Assembly (NCBI GenBank): GCA_910587715.1 | Contig: CAJUMV010000045.1 | Location: 1-30,870 of the forward strand | DNA: 30,870 nucleotides | Reading direction: 5' to 3' | From: an uncultured Lachnospiraceae bacterium | Lineage (GTDB): Bacteria > Bacillota > Clostridia > Lachnospirales > Lachnospiraceae | In this document: in pieces, positions 8,366 through 16,561 of the stretch | Numbering within the stretch: the first letter of the stretch is position 1 | How the letters are laid out: each line of letters opens with the position of its first letter | Position numbers and translations under genes: made by a program | Notes under the pieces: model-generated | Database searches by the model: none | What the model was told of the DNA's origin: nothing | Seen by the model: only the letters and a program-made list of their open reading frames with translations

Positions 8366-8534
8366 AAAACAGATGCTATTTTTGAAAGATGCAACTTTTT
8401 CTTTCACGGGAAGGTATTTAGGATAAGGACAGCAGTTTATATGGTAAAAGCAACGCCTGTTTTCGGCTGTTTAGGTGTAAATCTGACTGCGAGGGCGATT
8501 AAGGCGGCGCTGACCGGGAAAGGGAGGAAAAGTT

Positions 8535-9761
8535 ATGAAAATGATGGGCACCAAAAGTGAGAACAATGAGATGAGCAGGAATCATAAGAACGGCAGGAAC
8601 GGAAAAAGGGAAGTCAGGCTGCGGCTGTTCCCGGCGGTTTTAGCAATAACAGCCGTTATTACGGCGTGCGGCAGCGCTGGCGGCGGGGCGAAAACTATGT
8701 CTCTGGAATCCGCGCCGGCGGCTGTTGCGGAAGAATACGCCTATGATACGGCGGCTTCCTACGACGGCGGCATGGTCTTAAGAAACGAAGCAGGGGCGGC
8801 ATCCTATGAATATGAGGTGGCGGAAGCGGCGGCGGAGGAGCCGATCAGCGAAGAAGGCTATGTGGAAGGGCAAGCCGGACAGAGCGTGGTGGCGCCGGAG
8901 ACCTCGCGCAAGCTGATCAAGACCGTAAATATCCTTGCTGAGACGGAGGATTTTGACACCCTTGTACCGGGACTGCAGAAGCAGGTGGAGGCGCTGGGCG
9001 GCTACATAGAATATATTTCTGTCTACGACGTACACAGTTATTATGTGGAGGACCAGCAGGTAAAGCAGCGCTGCGCCAATGTGACAGCCCGCGTGCCCAA
9101 GGAGAAGCTGGACGGTTTTCTGGCGCAGGTGGGAGAGCAGACCAATATAACTAGCCGCTCCGAGAACGTGGAGGATGTCACCTTACAGTATGTGGATCTG
9201 GAAAGCCACAAGAAGGCGCTTGTGACAGAGCAGGAGAGGCTGCTTGCGCTGATGGAGAAGGCGGAGACGGTGGAGGATATCATTGCCATCGAGGGCCGGC
9301 TTTCGGAAGTGCGTTACCAGCTTGAGAGCATGGAGTCCCAGCTTCGCACCTATGACAACCGGATCGACTACAGCACGGTGGAGCTTAGCATCACGGAAGT
9401 GCGCAAGTATTCGCCGCCGCAGGAGGCAACCGTATGGCAGCGGATCCAGAGCGGCTTTATGAAGAGTCTGGATGATATCGGATTCGGCATCCGGGATTTT
9501 GCCATCCGTTTTGTGATCGACATTCCCTATATCGTGATGTGGCTCGCAGGGATCGCGGTGGCGGTGATTGTGGTGCGCATTCTGTGGAAGGTGTGGAAAA
9601 AACGCTGGGCAAAGCGCGCGGCTGCCAGCGGTGAGAAGGGAGCGGAGCGGGAACTGCGCGTGGGGAAAATAAGGCTTCGGTGCCCGGTTACAATTGGGGA
9701 GGCACAGGACAGCAGGGAAACACCGGCAGAGGAAACCGCAGAAAACAAGGACGAAAAATAG
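8535..9761 (+). CDS. DUF4349 lipoprotein with C-terminal membrane anchor
   Basis: A 408-residue secreted lipoprotein. A charged N-terminal stretch precedes a hydrophobic signal segment and a lipobox ending VITAC, with the lipidated cysteine at C45. An alanine/glutamate-rich linker runs to about residue 120. The DUF4349 domain follows (about 124-355: RKLIKTVNILAET, VPKEKLDGFL, YVDLESHKKALVTEQERLL) with a predicted coiled coil around 215-275. A transmembrane helix lies at about 333-352, followed by a basic cytoplasmic tail. The ribosome binding site GGGAGG precedes ATG 8535. The function of the domain is not established; it is common in Firmicutes cell envelopes. It lies 52 bases upstream of era and may be co-transcribed with it. 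The 169-base gap upstream holds no clear promoter by eye. Confidence 0.85.
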   Translation: MKMMGTKSENNEMSRNHKNGRNGKREVRLRLFPAVLAITAVITACGSAGGGAKTMSLESAPAAVAEEYAYDTAASYDGGMVLRNEAGAASYEYEVAEAAAEEPISEEGYVEGQAGQSVVAPETSRKLIKTVNILAETEDFDTLVPGLQKQVEALGGYIEYISVYDVHSYYVEDQQVKQRCANVTARVPKEKLDGFLAQVGEQTNITSRSENVEDVTLQYVDLESHKKALVTEQERLLALMEKAETVEDIIAIEGRLSEVRYQLESMESQLRTYDNRIDYSTVELSITEVRKYSPPQEATVWQRIQSGFMKSLDDIGFGIRDFAIRFVIDIPYIVMWLAGIAVAVIVVRILWKVWKKRWAKRAAASGEKGAERELRVGKIRLRCPVTIGEAQDSRETPAEETAENKDEK

Positions 9762-9813
9762 GCAGAACCCGGAATGACGGGGCATACGAAGAAAGAGAAC
9801 AGGATAAAATAGA

Positions 9814-10758
9814 ATGACAGGTGATATTCAAAACAACAGTGAAAACAATATGCAGGAGGACCGGCAGACGAAATCCGGCTTTGCCACGCTGATCGGCAGA
9901 CCGAACGTGGGGAAATCCACGCTGATGAACGCGCTGATCGGGCAGAAGATCGCGATTACCTCAAAGAAACCCCAGACCACCAGAAACCGCATCAGGACCG
10001 TGTATACATGCGAGGAAGGGCAGATCGTGTTTCTGGACACGCCGGGCATCCATAAGGCGAAGAACAAGCTGGGCGACTATATGGTGGACGCGGCGGAGAG
10101 CACGCTGTCCGAGGTGGATGTGATTCTCTGGCTGGTGGAGCCGTCAGATTACATAGGCGCTGGGGAAAAGCATATCATTGAGGAACTGAAGAAAACAAAA
10201 ACGCCTGTTATTCTTGTGATTAATAAGATTGACACGGTGAAGAAAGAGCTGCTTCTCACCTATATCGACGCTTACAGAAAGGAATTGGATTTCGCGGAGA
10301 TAGTGCCTGTGTCCGCCTTAAAAAAAGACGGACTGCAGATACTGATTGACTGTATTATGAAGTATCTGCCTTACGGCGAGCCGTTTTATGATGAAGATAC
10401 GGTGACGGACCAGCCGGTAAGGCAGATTGTGGCGGAACTGATCCGGGAGAAGGCGCTGCGCTGTCTGGAGGAAGAGATTCCCCACGGCATAGCCGTCACC
10501 ATCGAACAGATGAAGTTTAAAAAGAAGATTGTGGACATTGAGGCGACCATCGTTTGCGAGAAGGATTCCCACAAGGGAATTATCATCGGCAAACAGGGGG
10601 CGATGCTTAAAAAGATCGGCTCCATGGCGCGCAGGGATATTGAGGAACTGGTGGAAAACCAAGTGAATTTAAAGCTCTGGGTGCGGGTGAAAAAGGACTG
10701 GCGGGACAGCGACTATCTGCTTAAAAATTTCGGTTATAATCCCGGCGATACAGAATAG
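9814..10758 (+). CDS. era: GTPase Era, 16S rRNA/30S maturation factor
   Basis: The 314-residue protein has the Era arrangement of a GTPase domain followed by a KH RNA-binding domain. Motifs are G1 GRPNVGKST (28-36), G3 DTPG (75-78) and G4 NKID (137-140). The KH loop is GIIIGKQGAMLKKIG with GKQG at 259-262. Era binds the 3' end of 16S rRNA during small-subunit assembly. The N-terminus is about 15 residues longer than usual before KSGFATLIGRPN, so an internal start such as the ATG at residue 13 is possible. The following yqzL-like and recO genes reproduce the era-yqzL-recO order known from Bacillus, which supports all three calls. Confidence 0.96.
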   Translation: MTGDIQNNSENNMQEDRQTKSGFATLIGRPNVGKSTLMNALIGQKIAITSKKPQTTRNRIRTVYTCEEGQIVFLDTPGIHKAKNKLGDYMVDAAESTLSEVDVILWLVEPSDYIGAGEKHIIEELKKTKTPVILVINKIDTVKKELLLTYIDAYRKELDFAEIVPVSALKKDGLQILIDCIMKYLPYGEPFYDEDTVTDQPVRQIVAELIREKALRCLEEEIPHGIAVTIEQMKFKKKIVDIEATIVCEKDSHKGIIIGKQGAMLKKIGSMARRDIEELVENQVNLKLWVRVKKDWRDSDYLLKNFGYNPGDTE

Positions 10759-10818
10759 AATTTTGTAAATCTGCGAACCCTATGTGTTGTGAGAGATAAA
10801 GTATTCAGGGGGCGTAAG

Positions 10819-10986
10819 ATGAAGGGATTAAACTACTGGGAGCAGTTTATGGCGACAGGGAAAGTTGAAGATTTTCTGGCGTACAAAGACGCGGCGAGAC
10901 AAGAGGAGAGGGAAGAGACTAAGCAGTCTGAGGAGCGTTCTCATGCAGGGGATTACAGAGATTACGGGGATGGTTTTAAAGGCTGA
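10819..10986 (+). CDS. Small YqzL-like protein
   Basis: A 55-residue protein starting at ATG 10819, six bases after AGGGGG. A longer start at 10789 has no such site. The opening LNYWEQFMATGKVEDFLAYK resembles the YqzL family of very short proteins encoded between era and recO in Firmicutes. The rest is a charged, glutamate-rich tail. Its last 44 bases overlap the recO start in another frame, indicating tight coupling. Function is unknown; the identification rests on the WxxFxxTGxVExFLxYK-like pattern and on position. Confidence 0.65.
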   Translation: MKGLNYWEQFMATGKVEDFLAYKDAARQEEREETKQSEERSHAGDYRDYGDGFKG

Positions 10987-11590
10987 ACCGATGAACGATT
11001 ATGACAGAAGAGTCGTTTTACTGACAAAAGAGCGGGGAAAGATATCGGCTTTCGCCAGAGGGGCAAGGAAACAGAACAGCAAACTGCTGGCGGCAACCAA
11101 CCCGTTCTGCTTCGGCATTTTTAAGTTATATGAGGGAAGAACCTCCTACAATGTAATGGAGGCTGAGATTACGAACTATTTTGAAGGGCTTCGGAACGAC
11201 TACGAGGGCGCGTTTTACGGCATGTACTTTCTGGAGGTCATGGATTATTATACGAGAGAGAATAACGACGAGAAGGAGATGCTAAAACTTCTGTACCAGT
11301 CCCTGCGTGCGCTCATGCACGAGGGACTTTCCAATGCGCTGGTACGGTACATATTCGAGATGAAGGCAATGGTATTAAACGGAGAGTTCCCGGGGATGCC
11401 GAAGGAAGGGGAGTGGGAGGAATCCACCCGCTACGCGGTCAATTACATCACGGAGAGCACAGTGGAGAAGCTCTACACCTTTACCGTGACGCCGCAGGTT
11501 CTTGCGCAGCTGAAAGAAATCGCGGATGACTACCGCAGCAGATATATCGACCGTCCGTTTAAAAGTCTTGAAATTGTGGAAGAACTTTAG
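10943..11590 (+). CDS. recO: DNA repair protein RecO, lacking the usual zinc finger
   Basis: RecO helps load RecA onto SSB-coated single-stranded DNA with RecR. The start at ATG 10943 is chosen because GAGGAG lies seven bases upstream and because the family opens with ITEITGMVLK. The N-terminal OB fold (about 1-78) includes the usual DYDRRVVLLTKERGKISAFA and RGARK. The helical part follows, ending with DRPFKSLEIVEEL. At 215 residues it is shorter than the usual 240-250. Where most Firmicute RecO proteins carry a four-cysteine zinc finger, this one has only GMPKEGEWEE (about 151-160), and the sole cysteine is C56. The gene overlaps the upstream small ORF by 44 bases. Confidence 0.9.
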   Translation: MQGITEITGMVLKAEPMNDYDRRVVLLTKERGKISAFARGARKQNSKLLAATNPFCFGIFKLYEGRTSYNVMEAEITNYFEGLRNDYEGAFYGMYFLEVMDYYTRENNDEKEMLKLLYQSLRALMHEGLSNALVRYIFEMKAMVLNGEFPGMPKEGEWEESTRYAVNYITESTVEKLYTFTVTPQVLAQLKEIADDYRSRYIDRPFKSLEIVEEL

Positions 11591-11609
11591 TATGATGATT
11601 TATGATTGA

Positions 11610-11739
11610 GCCGTGCAAATTTCTGATGGCACTGTCAGACGAAAGCTTGCTTTCGGATGCATGTGACAGCTGAAATTTATAGGGCGAAAGCCCGACACGA
11701 GCAAGTAGCTGCGAAGCAGCGGATTGCGAGTGGCACGGC
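11610..11739 (+). ncRNA. Compact multi-stem RNA-like element in the recO-lipoprotein gap
   Basis: One closing stem encloses three hairpins. P1 is GCCGTGC (11610-11616) paired with GCACGGC (11733-11739). P2 (11617-11678) nests AAATTTC/GAAATTT, CTGTCA/TGACAG and CGAAAG/CTTTCG around a CTTG tetraloop. P3 is GGGC-GAAA-GCCC (11682-11693), a GNRA tetraloop. P4 (11696-11732) pairs CAC/GTG and GCAA/TTGC across a tandem G-A/A-G mismatch, then GCTGC/GCAGC around GAA. P1 abuts P2 and P4 with no unpaired bases. The tetraloops and sheared G-A pairs make sense only on the plus strand, arguing for an RNA and not merely palindromic DNA. It lies 19 bases before the lipoprotein ATG. It could be a leader, a spacer RNA or a mobile repeat; I do not recognise a named family. 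Confidence 0.55.
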
Positions 11740-11758
11740 GGAGTAGGTAGGGGAAAAT

Positions 11759-12394
11759 ATGCGAAGAGCAGCGGGAATACTTGGTCTGACAATACTGCTT
11801 CTGGGGCTTGCCGGATGCGGAGAAGGGCAGGCACCGGAAATAAATACGTTGTCTTTTGGTAAGGACGGAGAAGTCATACACCGGATCGTCGGGAAAACGG
11901 ACCAGAATTACTACCAGATTGAGCCGGCGGCGCTGGAGGAGTTCGCCGTTTCGCGTGTGGAGGAATACTGCGCCGAGAACGGGGAAAAGAAGGTGGCGTT
12001 AGAGGCGGTGGAGGAGAAGTCAGGCAGCATCGTGATGGATTTTAAATACGCTTCACCGGAGGATTACAGCAATTTCAACCACAGAGTATTGTATGCGGGG
12101 ACGATAGAAAGCGCGGCTGACGAAGGGTATGAGCTGGAAGCGGTGCCCTTTGTCTCGATACAGGGACAGGCGTCGGAGATTGGCTATATCGAAGACTGGG
12201 ATAAAAAGAAGATGTTCATTCTGGAGACGAAGAGCGGGGAAGAAATGCTTGTTAATCTGCCGGGCAAGACACTTTATGTAAACCAGAGCGCACACAGTGG
12301 TCAGGAGCTTACCTTTGTAGGGAAAAAGGGCGTGAAAATCAGCAATCAGGAGGAGGCAGGAACGACCTCTCTCTCCTATATCATTTACGAATAA
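11759..12394 (+). CDS. Putative lipoprotein of unknown function
   Basis: A 211-residue protein with a type II signal peptide (RRAAGILGLTILLLGLAGC, lipidated cysteine C20), so it should be anchored on the outside of the membrane. The mature part is acidic and likely beta-rich in its C-terminal half (LEAVPFVSIQGQASEIGYIE, LVNLPGKTLYVNQSA). No known domain is recognised. The ATG follows GTAGGGG. It lies directly downstream of the structured element at 11610-11739 and only 16 bases upstream of glyS, so it is probably in the same transcript as the two tRNA synthetase genes. Similar conserved lipoproteins of unknown role occur near recO and glyS in related bacteria, as far as I recall. Confidence 0.75.
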   Translation: MRRAAGILGLTILLLGLAGCGEGQAPEINTLSFGKDGEVIHRIVGKTDQNYYQIEPAALEEFAVSRVEEYCAENGEKKVALEAVEEKSGSIVMDFKYASPEDYSNFNHRVLYAGTIESAADEGYELEAVPFVSIQGQASEIGYIEDWDKKKMFILETKSGEEMLVNLPGKTLYVNQSAHSGQELTFVGKKGVKISNQEEAGTTSLSYIIYE

Positions 12395-12410
12395 AAACGG
12401 AGGCGAAAAA

Positions 12411-13799
12411 ATGGAAAAGACAATGGAGAAAATTGTGGCGTTATCGAAGGCGAGGGGGTTTGTATATCCCGGTTCCGAGATTTACGGTGGATTGGCGAAT
12501 ACATGGGATTTCGGTAATCTGGGCGTGGAGCTTAAAAACAACATCAAGAAGGCGTGGTGGCAGAAATTCGTCATGGAGAGCCCCTACAACGTGGGCGTGG
12601 ACTGCGCGATTCTGATGAATCCGCAGACGTGGGTGGCGAGCGGGCATCTGGGCAGCTTCTCCGACCCCCTGATGGACTGTAAGGAGTGCCACGAGAGATT
12701 CCGTGCGGATAAGATCATCGAGGATTATGTAGCGGAAAAAGGCATGACGCTTGATTCTTCCGTGGATGGCTGGAGCCAGCAGCAGATGAAGGATTTCATC
12801 GAAGAACATAACGTTCCCTGCCCGACATGCGGCAAACATAATTTTACCGATATCAGACAGTTTAACCTGATGTTTAAGACATTTCAGGGCGTTACCGAGG
12901 ATGCGAAGAATACGGTGTACCTGCGTCCCGAGACGGCACAGGGTATTTTTGTGAATTTCAAAAACGTGCAGCGGACGTCCCGCAAGAAGATTCCTTTCGG
13001 CATCTGTCAGGTGGGCAAGTCTTTCCGTAACGAGATTACGCCCGGCAACTTTATCTTCCGCGTGCGCGAGTTTGAGCAGATGGAGATGGAGTTCTTCTGC
13101 GAGCCGGACACAGACCTCGAGTGGTTCGCTTACTGGAAAAAGTATTGTATCGACTTTTTGAAGAGTCTTGGCATGAAGGAGGAGGAGATGAGAGTCCGCG
13201 ACCACGATCCGGAGGAACTTTCCTTCTACTCAAAGGCGACCACGGATATCGAGTTCCTGTTCCCCTTCGGCTGGGGCGAGCTGTGGGGTATCGCGGACAG
13301 GACGGACTACGATCTGACCCAGCATCAGAACACCTCCGGTGAGGATCTGACTTATTTTGACGATACGAAGAATGAGAAATATATCCCTTACGTGATAGAG
13401 CCGTCCCTCGGCGTGGAGAGACTGTTCCTCGCGGTGCTTTGCGGCGCCTACGACGAGGAGGAGCTGGGCGAGGGCGATATGCGCACCGTGCTGCATTTCC
13501 ATCCGGTTCTTGCGCCTGTGAAGATCGGCGTGCTGCCTCTCTCCAAGAAGTTGAACGAGGGCGCGGAGAAGATTTTCGCACAGCTTTCCAAGAAGTACAA
13601 CTGCGAGTTTGACGACCGCGGCAATATCGGTAAGAGATACCGCCGTCAGGATGAAATCGGCACGCCGTTCTGTGTGACTTACGATTTCGATTCCGAGACG
13701 GACAATTGCGTGACCGTGCGTTTCCGCGATTCCATGGAGCAGGAGCGTGTTGCGATCGACCAGCTGGATGCGTATTTTGCGGATAAATTTACCTTTTGA
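12411..13799 (+). CDS. glyS: Glycyl-tRNA synthetase, single-chain class II type
   Basis: The 462-residue enzyme charges tRNA-Gly and is the homodimeric, eukaryote-like form (also called glyQS) instead of the alpha2beta2 form. Visible marks are the N-terminal GLANTWDFGNLGVELKNNIK (27-46), CxxC pairs at C90/C93 and C137/C140, class II motif 2 (FRNEITP, about 205-211) and motif 3 PSLGVERLF (331-339). The C-terminal anticodon-binding domain includes KIGVLPLSKKLNEGAEKIF and RYRRQDEIGTPFCVTYD. The start follows GGAGGCG. Only 16 bases separate it from the upstream lipoprotein gene, so it has no T-box leader of its own. alaS follows after 36 bases. Confidence 0.97.
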   Translation: MEKTMEKIVALSKARGFVYPGSEIYGGLANTWDFGNLGVELKNNIKKAWWQKFVMESPYNVGVDCAILMNPQTWVASGHLGSFSDPLMDCKECHERFRADKIIEDYVAEKGMTLDSSVDGWSQQQMKDFIEEHNVPCPTCGKHNFTDIRQFNLMFKTFQGVTEDAKNTVYLRPETAQGIFVNFKNVQRTSRKKIPFGICQVGKSFRNEITPGNFIFRVREFEQMEMEFFCEPDTDLEWFAYWKKYCIDFLKSLGMKEEEMRVRDHDPEELSFYSKATTDIEFLFPFGWGELWGIADRTDYDLTQHQNTSGEDLTYFDDTKNEKYIPYVIEPSLGVERLFLAVLCGAYDEEELGEGDMRTVLHFHPVLAPVKIGVLPLSKKLNEGAEKIFAQLSKKYNCEFDDRGNIGKRYRRQDEIGTPFCVTYDFDSETDNCVTVRFRDSMEQERVAIDQLDAYFADKFTF

Positions 13800-13835
13800 A
13801 AAGCTTGCAAAACCACATAGGAGGATAAGACTACG

Positions 13836-16505
13836 ATGAAACCTTATGGTGTAAATGAACTGCGAAGGATGTTCCTCGACTTTTTCGAGAGCAAGGATCA
13901 TTTGAAGATGAAGAGTTTTTCGCTGGTGCCCCACAACGACAACAGCCTGCTTCTGATCAACTCCGGCATGGCGCCGCTTAAGCCTTATTTTACGGGGCAG
14001 GAGATTCCGCCGAGACGCCGCGTCACGACCTGCCAGAAGTGTATCCGTACCGGGGATCTGGAGAATGTGGGCAAGACGGCGCGGCACGGCACCTTTTTTG
14101 AGATGCTTGGCAATTTCTCCTTCGGAGATTATTTTAAGCGCGAGGCGATCGCATGGAGCTGGGAGTTTCTGACCAGAGTGGTGGGACTGCCTGCTGACAG
14201 ACTGTATCCGTCCGTCTATGAAAACGACGATGAGGCATTCGATATCTGGAATCATGAAATCGGCATAGCCCCGGAGCGGATTTTCCGTTTTGGAAAGGAA
14301 GACAATTTCTGGGAACACGGTTCCGGTCCCTGCGGTCCCTGTTCGGAGATTTACTACGACCGGGGTGAGAAGTACGGCTGTGGCAAGCCGGATTGCACCG
14401 TAGGCTGCGATTGTGACCGTTACATGGAAATTTGGAACAACGTGTTTACCCAGTTCGACAACGACGGCAAGGGCAATTATACGGAGCTTGAGCAGAAGAA
14501 CATCGACACCGGCATGGGGCTTGAGAGACTTGCCTCCGTGGTGCAGGACGTGGATTCCATTTTCGACGTGGACACGGTGTTTGCGCTGCGCACAACGGTG
14601 TGTGAGATTGCGGGCGTCGAATACAAAAAAGACTACGAAACGGATGTATCTATTCGTATTATCACAGATCACATCCGTTCGGCGACCTTTATGATTTCGG
14701 ACGGCATTATGCCTTCCAACGAGGGACGCGGTTATGTGCTGCGCCGGATCATCCGCCGCGCGGCGAGACAGGGCAGGAAACTCGGCATCAAGGATATGTT
14801 CCTCGCCGATCTGGCGGGAACCGTGATTGAGGGTTCCAAGGACGGGTATCCGGAGCTGGAGGAGAAGAAAGACTTCATCTTCAATGTGTTAAAGCAGGAG
14901 GAGAGCAAGTTCAATAAGACCATCGACCAGGGCTTAAGCATCTTAAATGAGATGGCGGAAGCGGTGGAGAAGGACGGAAAGAAACAGCTTGGCGGTGCGG
15001 ATGCTTTTAAGCTGTACGACACTTTTGGCTTCCCGCTTGACTTGACGAGAGAGATTCTGGAGGAGAAGGGCTTTACGGTGGACGAGGACGGCTTTGCGGC
15101 ATGTATGCAGGAGCAGAAGGACAAGGCGCGTAAGGCACGCAAGGTCACCAATTACATGGGAGCGGACGTGACGGTTTATGAGTCCATTGACCCCGCTATC
15201 ACCACGGAGTTTGTGGGCTATGACAATCTGACATATAATTCCAGAATCACGGTGCTCACCACCGAGACGGAATTGACGGATGAGCTTTCGGAATACGAGG
15301 TCGGTACGGTGATTGTTGAGAAGACACCCTTCTATGCCACCATGGGCGGTCAGGAGGGTGATATTGGCATAATCTCCACAGGCGATGGGGAATTTCAGGT
15401 GGAGAACACCATCAAGCTGCTTGGCGGTAAGGTGGGACATGTGGGCAGGGTGACGAAGGGCAGTATTCAGGTGGGAGACACCGCCATTTTGACAGTGGAT
15501 TCCACGAGAAGAGGGAATACCTGCAAAAACCACAGCGCCACCCATCTTCTGCAGAAAGCGCTGCGGGAAGTGCTTGGCAGCCATGTAGAGCAGGCGGGCT
15601 CCTATCAGGATGGGGAGAGAACCCGTTTTGACTTCTCCCATTCCGCGGCGATGACAGATGAGGAGCTTAAGAAGGTCGAGCAGATCGTCAACGAAAAGAT
15701 TGCGGAAAACCTCTCTGTGGAGACGAAGGAGATGACCATAGAGGAGGCTAAAAAGTCCGGAGCAATGGCTCTTTTCGGGGAAAAGTACGGGGAGACGGTG
15801 CGCGTCGTGCAGATGGGCGATTTTTCCAAGGAGCTGTGCGGCGGTACCCATGTGAAATCCACGGGAACCATCGGTTCCTTTAAGATTCTGTCCGAGTCCG
15901 GCGTCGCTGCGGGTGTGCGCCGTATCGAGGCGGTGACGGGCAGCAATGTGACGGCTTACTATCAGAAACTGGAAGAAGAGTTACATGCGGCGGCTAAGGC
16001 ACTTAAGACGAATCCTTCCAATCTGGTGGAGCGCTGCGAGCATCTGATGGCGGAGATAAAGGCATTGCAGAGCGAGAACGAGTCTTTGAAGAGCAAGGCG
16101 GCAAAGGACGCGCTCGGCGACGTGATGGATCAGGTACAGGATGTGAACGGCGTATCGCTTCTCGCCTCCAGGGTGTCGGGTGTGGATATGAACGGTCTTA
16201 GAGAGCTTGGCGACCAGCTCAAGGAGAAACTGGGTGAGGGTGTCGTCGTGCTGCTTTCCGAGAAAGAGGGGAAAGTCAATCTGATCGCCATGGCGACCGA
16301 CGGCGCGGTAGCGAAGGGTGCACACGCGGGCAACCTGATTAAGGAAATCGCAGTTTTTGTAGGTGGCGGCGGCGGCGGACGTCCCAATATGGCGCAGGCG
16401 GGCGGCAAGAACCCGGCAGGCATGAGCAAGGCGGTCAATGCGTGCGTGAAAGCGCTGGAAGACCAGCTGGAACAAAAACATGCGGCGAAAAAAATAAGAC
16501 CATAA
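13836..16505 (+). CDS. alaS: Alanyl-tRNA synthetase
   Basis: The 889-residue enzyme has the standard AlaRS layout. The class II aminoacylation domain (about 1-250) includes SLVPHNDNSLLLINSGMAPL, RHGTFFEMLGNFSFGDYF and GPCGPCSEIYYD. A tRNA-recognition region follows (GYVLRRIIRRAARQG). The editing domain that hydrolyses mischarged Ser/Gly-tRNA-Ala has zinc-site residues H566, H570 (HSATH), C668 and H672 (CGGTH). A coiled coil leads to the C-Ala domain with its glycine-rich signature (GGGGGGRPNMAQAGG). The ATG is preceded by AGGAGG. It lies 36 bases after glyS with no terminator or T-box between, so the two synthetases are probably one transcript. Confidence 0.98.
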   Translation: MKPYGVNELRRMFLDFFESKDHLKMKSFSLVPHNDNSLLLINSGMAPLKPYFTGQEIPPRRRVTTCQKCIRTGDLENVGKTARHGTFFEMLGNFSFGDYFKREAIAWSWEFLTRVVGLPADRLYPSVYENDDEAFDIWNHEIGIAPERIFRFGKEDNFWEHGSGPCGPCSEIYYDRGEKYGCGKPDCTVGCDCDRYMEIWNNVFTQFDNDGKGNYTELEQKNIDTGMGLERLASVVQDVDSIFDVDTVFALRTTVCEIAGVEYKKDYETDVSIRIITDHIRSATFMISDGIMPSNEGRGYVLRRIIRRAARQGRKLGIKDMFLADLAGTVIEGSKDGYPELEEKKDFIFNVLKQEESKFNKTIDQGLSILNEMAEAVEKDGKKQLGGADAFKLYDTFGFPLDLTREILEEKGFTVDEDGFAACMQEQKDKARKARKVTNYMGADVTVYESIDPAITTEFVGYDNLTYNSRITVLTTETELTDELSEYEVGTVIVEKTPFYATMGGQEGDIGIISTGDGEFQVENTIKLLGGKVGHVGRVTKGSIQVGDTAILTVDSTRRGNTCKNHSATHLLQKALREVLGSHVEQAGSYQDGERTRFDFSHSAAMTDEELKKVEQIVNEKIAENLSVETKEMTIEEAKKSGAMALFGEKYGETVRVVQMGDFSKELCGGTHVKSTGTIGSFKILSESGVAAGVRRIEAVTGSNVTAYYQKLEEELHAAAKALKTNPSNLVERCEHLMAEIKALQSENESLKSKAAKDALGDVMDQVQDVNGVSLLASRVSGVDMNGLRELGDQLKEKLGEGVVVLLSEKEGKVNLIAMATDGAVAKGAHAGNLIKEIAVFVGGGGGGRPNMAQAGGKNPAGMSKAVNACVKALEDQLEQKHAAKKIRP

Positions 16506-16561
16506 TATATTGATAGGTATTTTATTGCGTTGCAGGGAAGAAAGGGCGAAGAGTATCCGGC

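Noticed and set aside
8383..8406. Inverted repeat TGAAAGA/TCTTTCA after the M16C peptidase gene
   Set aside because: A/T-rich seven-base arms with a ten-base loop and no T tract downstream; too weak to call a terminator.
11728..11741. GAGTGGCACGGCG resembles the T-box core GGGTGGNACCGCG upstream of glyS/alaS
   Set aside because: Two core mismatches, no Stem I with a specifier loop, no terminator alternative, the UGGN base does not fit tRNA-Gly or tRNA-Ala, and a lipoprotein gene lies between. The bases are used in stems P1 and P4 of the local structure.
13230..14672. Long minus-strand frame of 480 codons across glyS and alaS
   Set aside because: Shadow of two strongly conserved synthetase genes; no recognisable protein features and no ribosome binding site.
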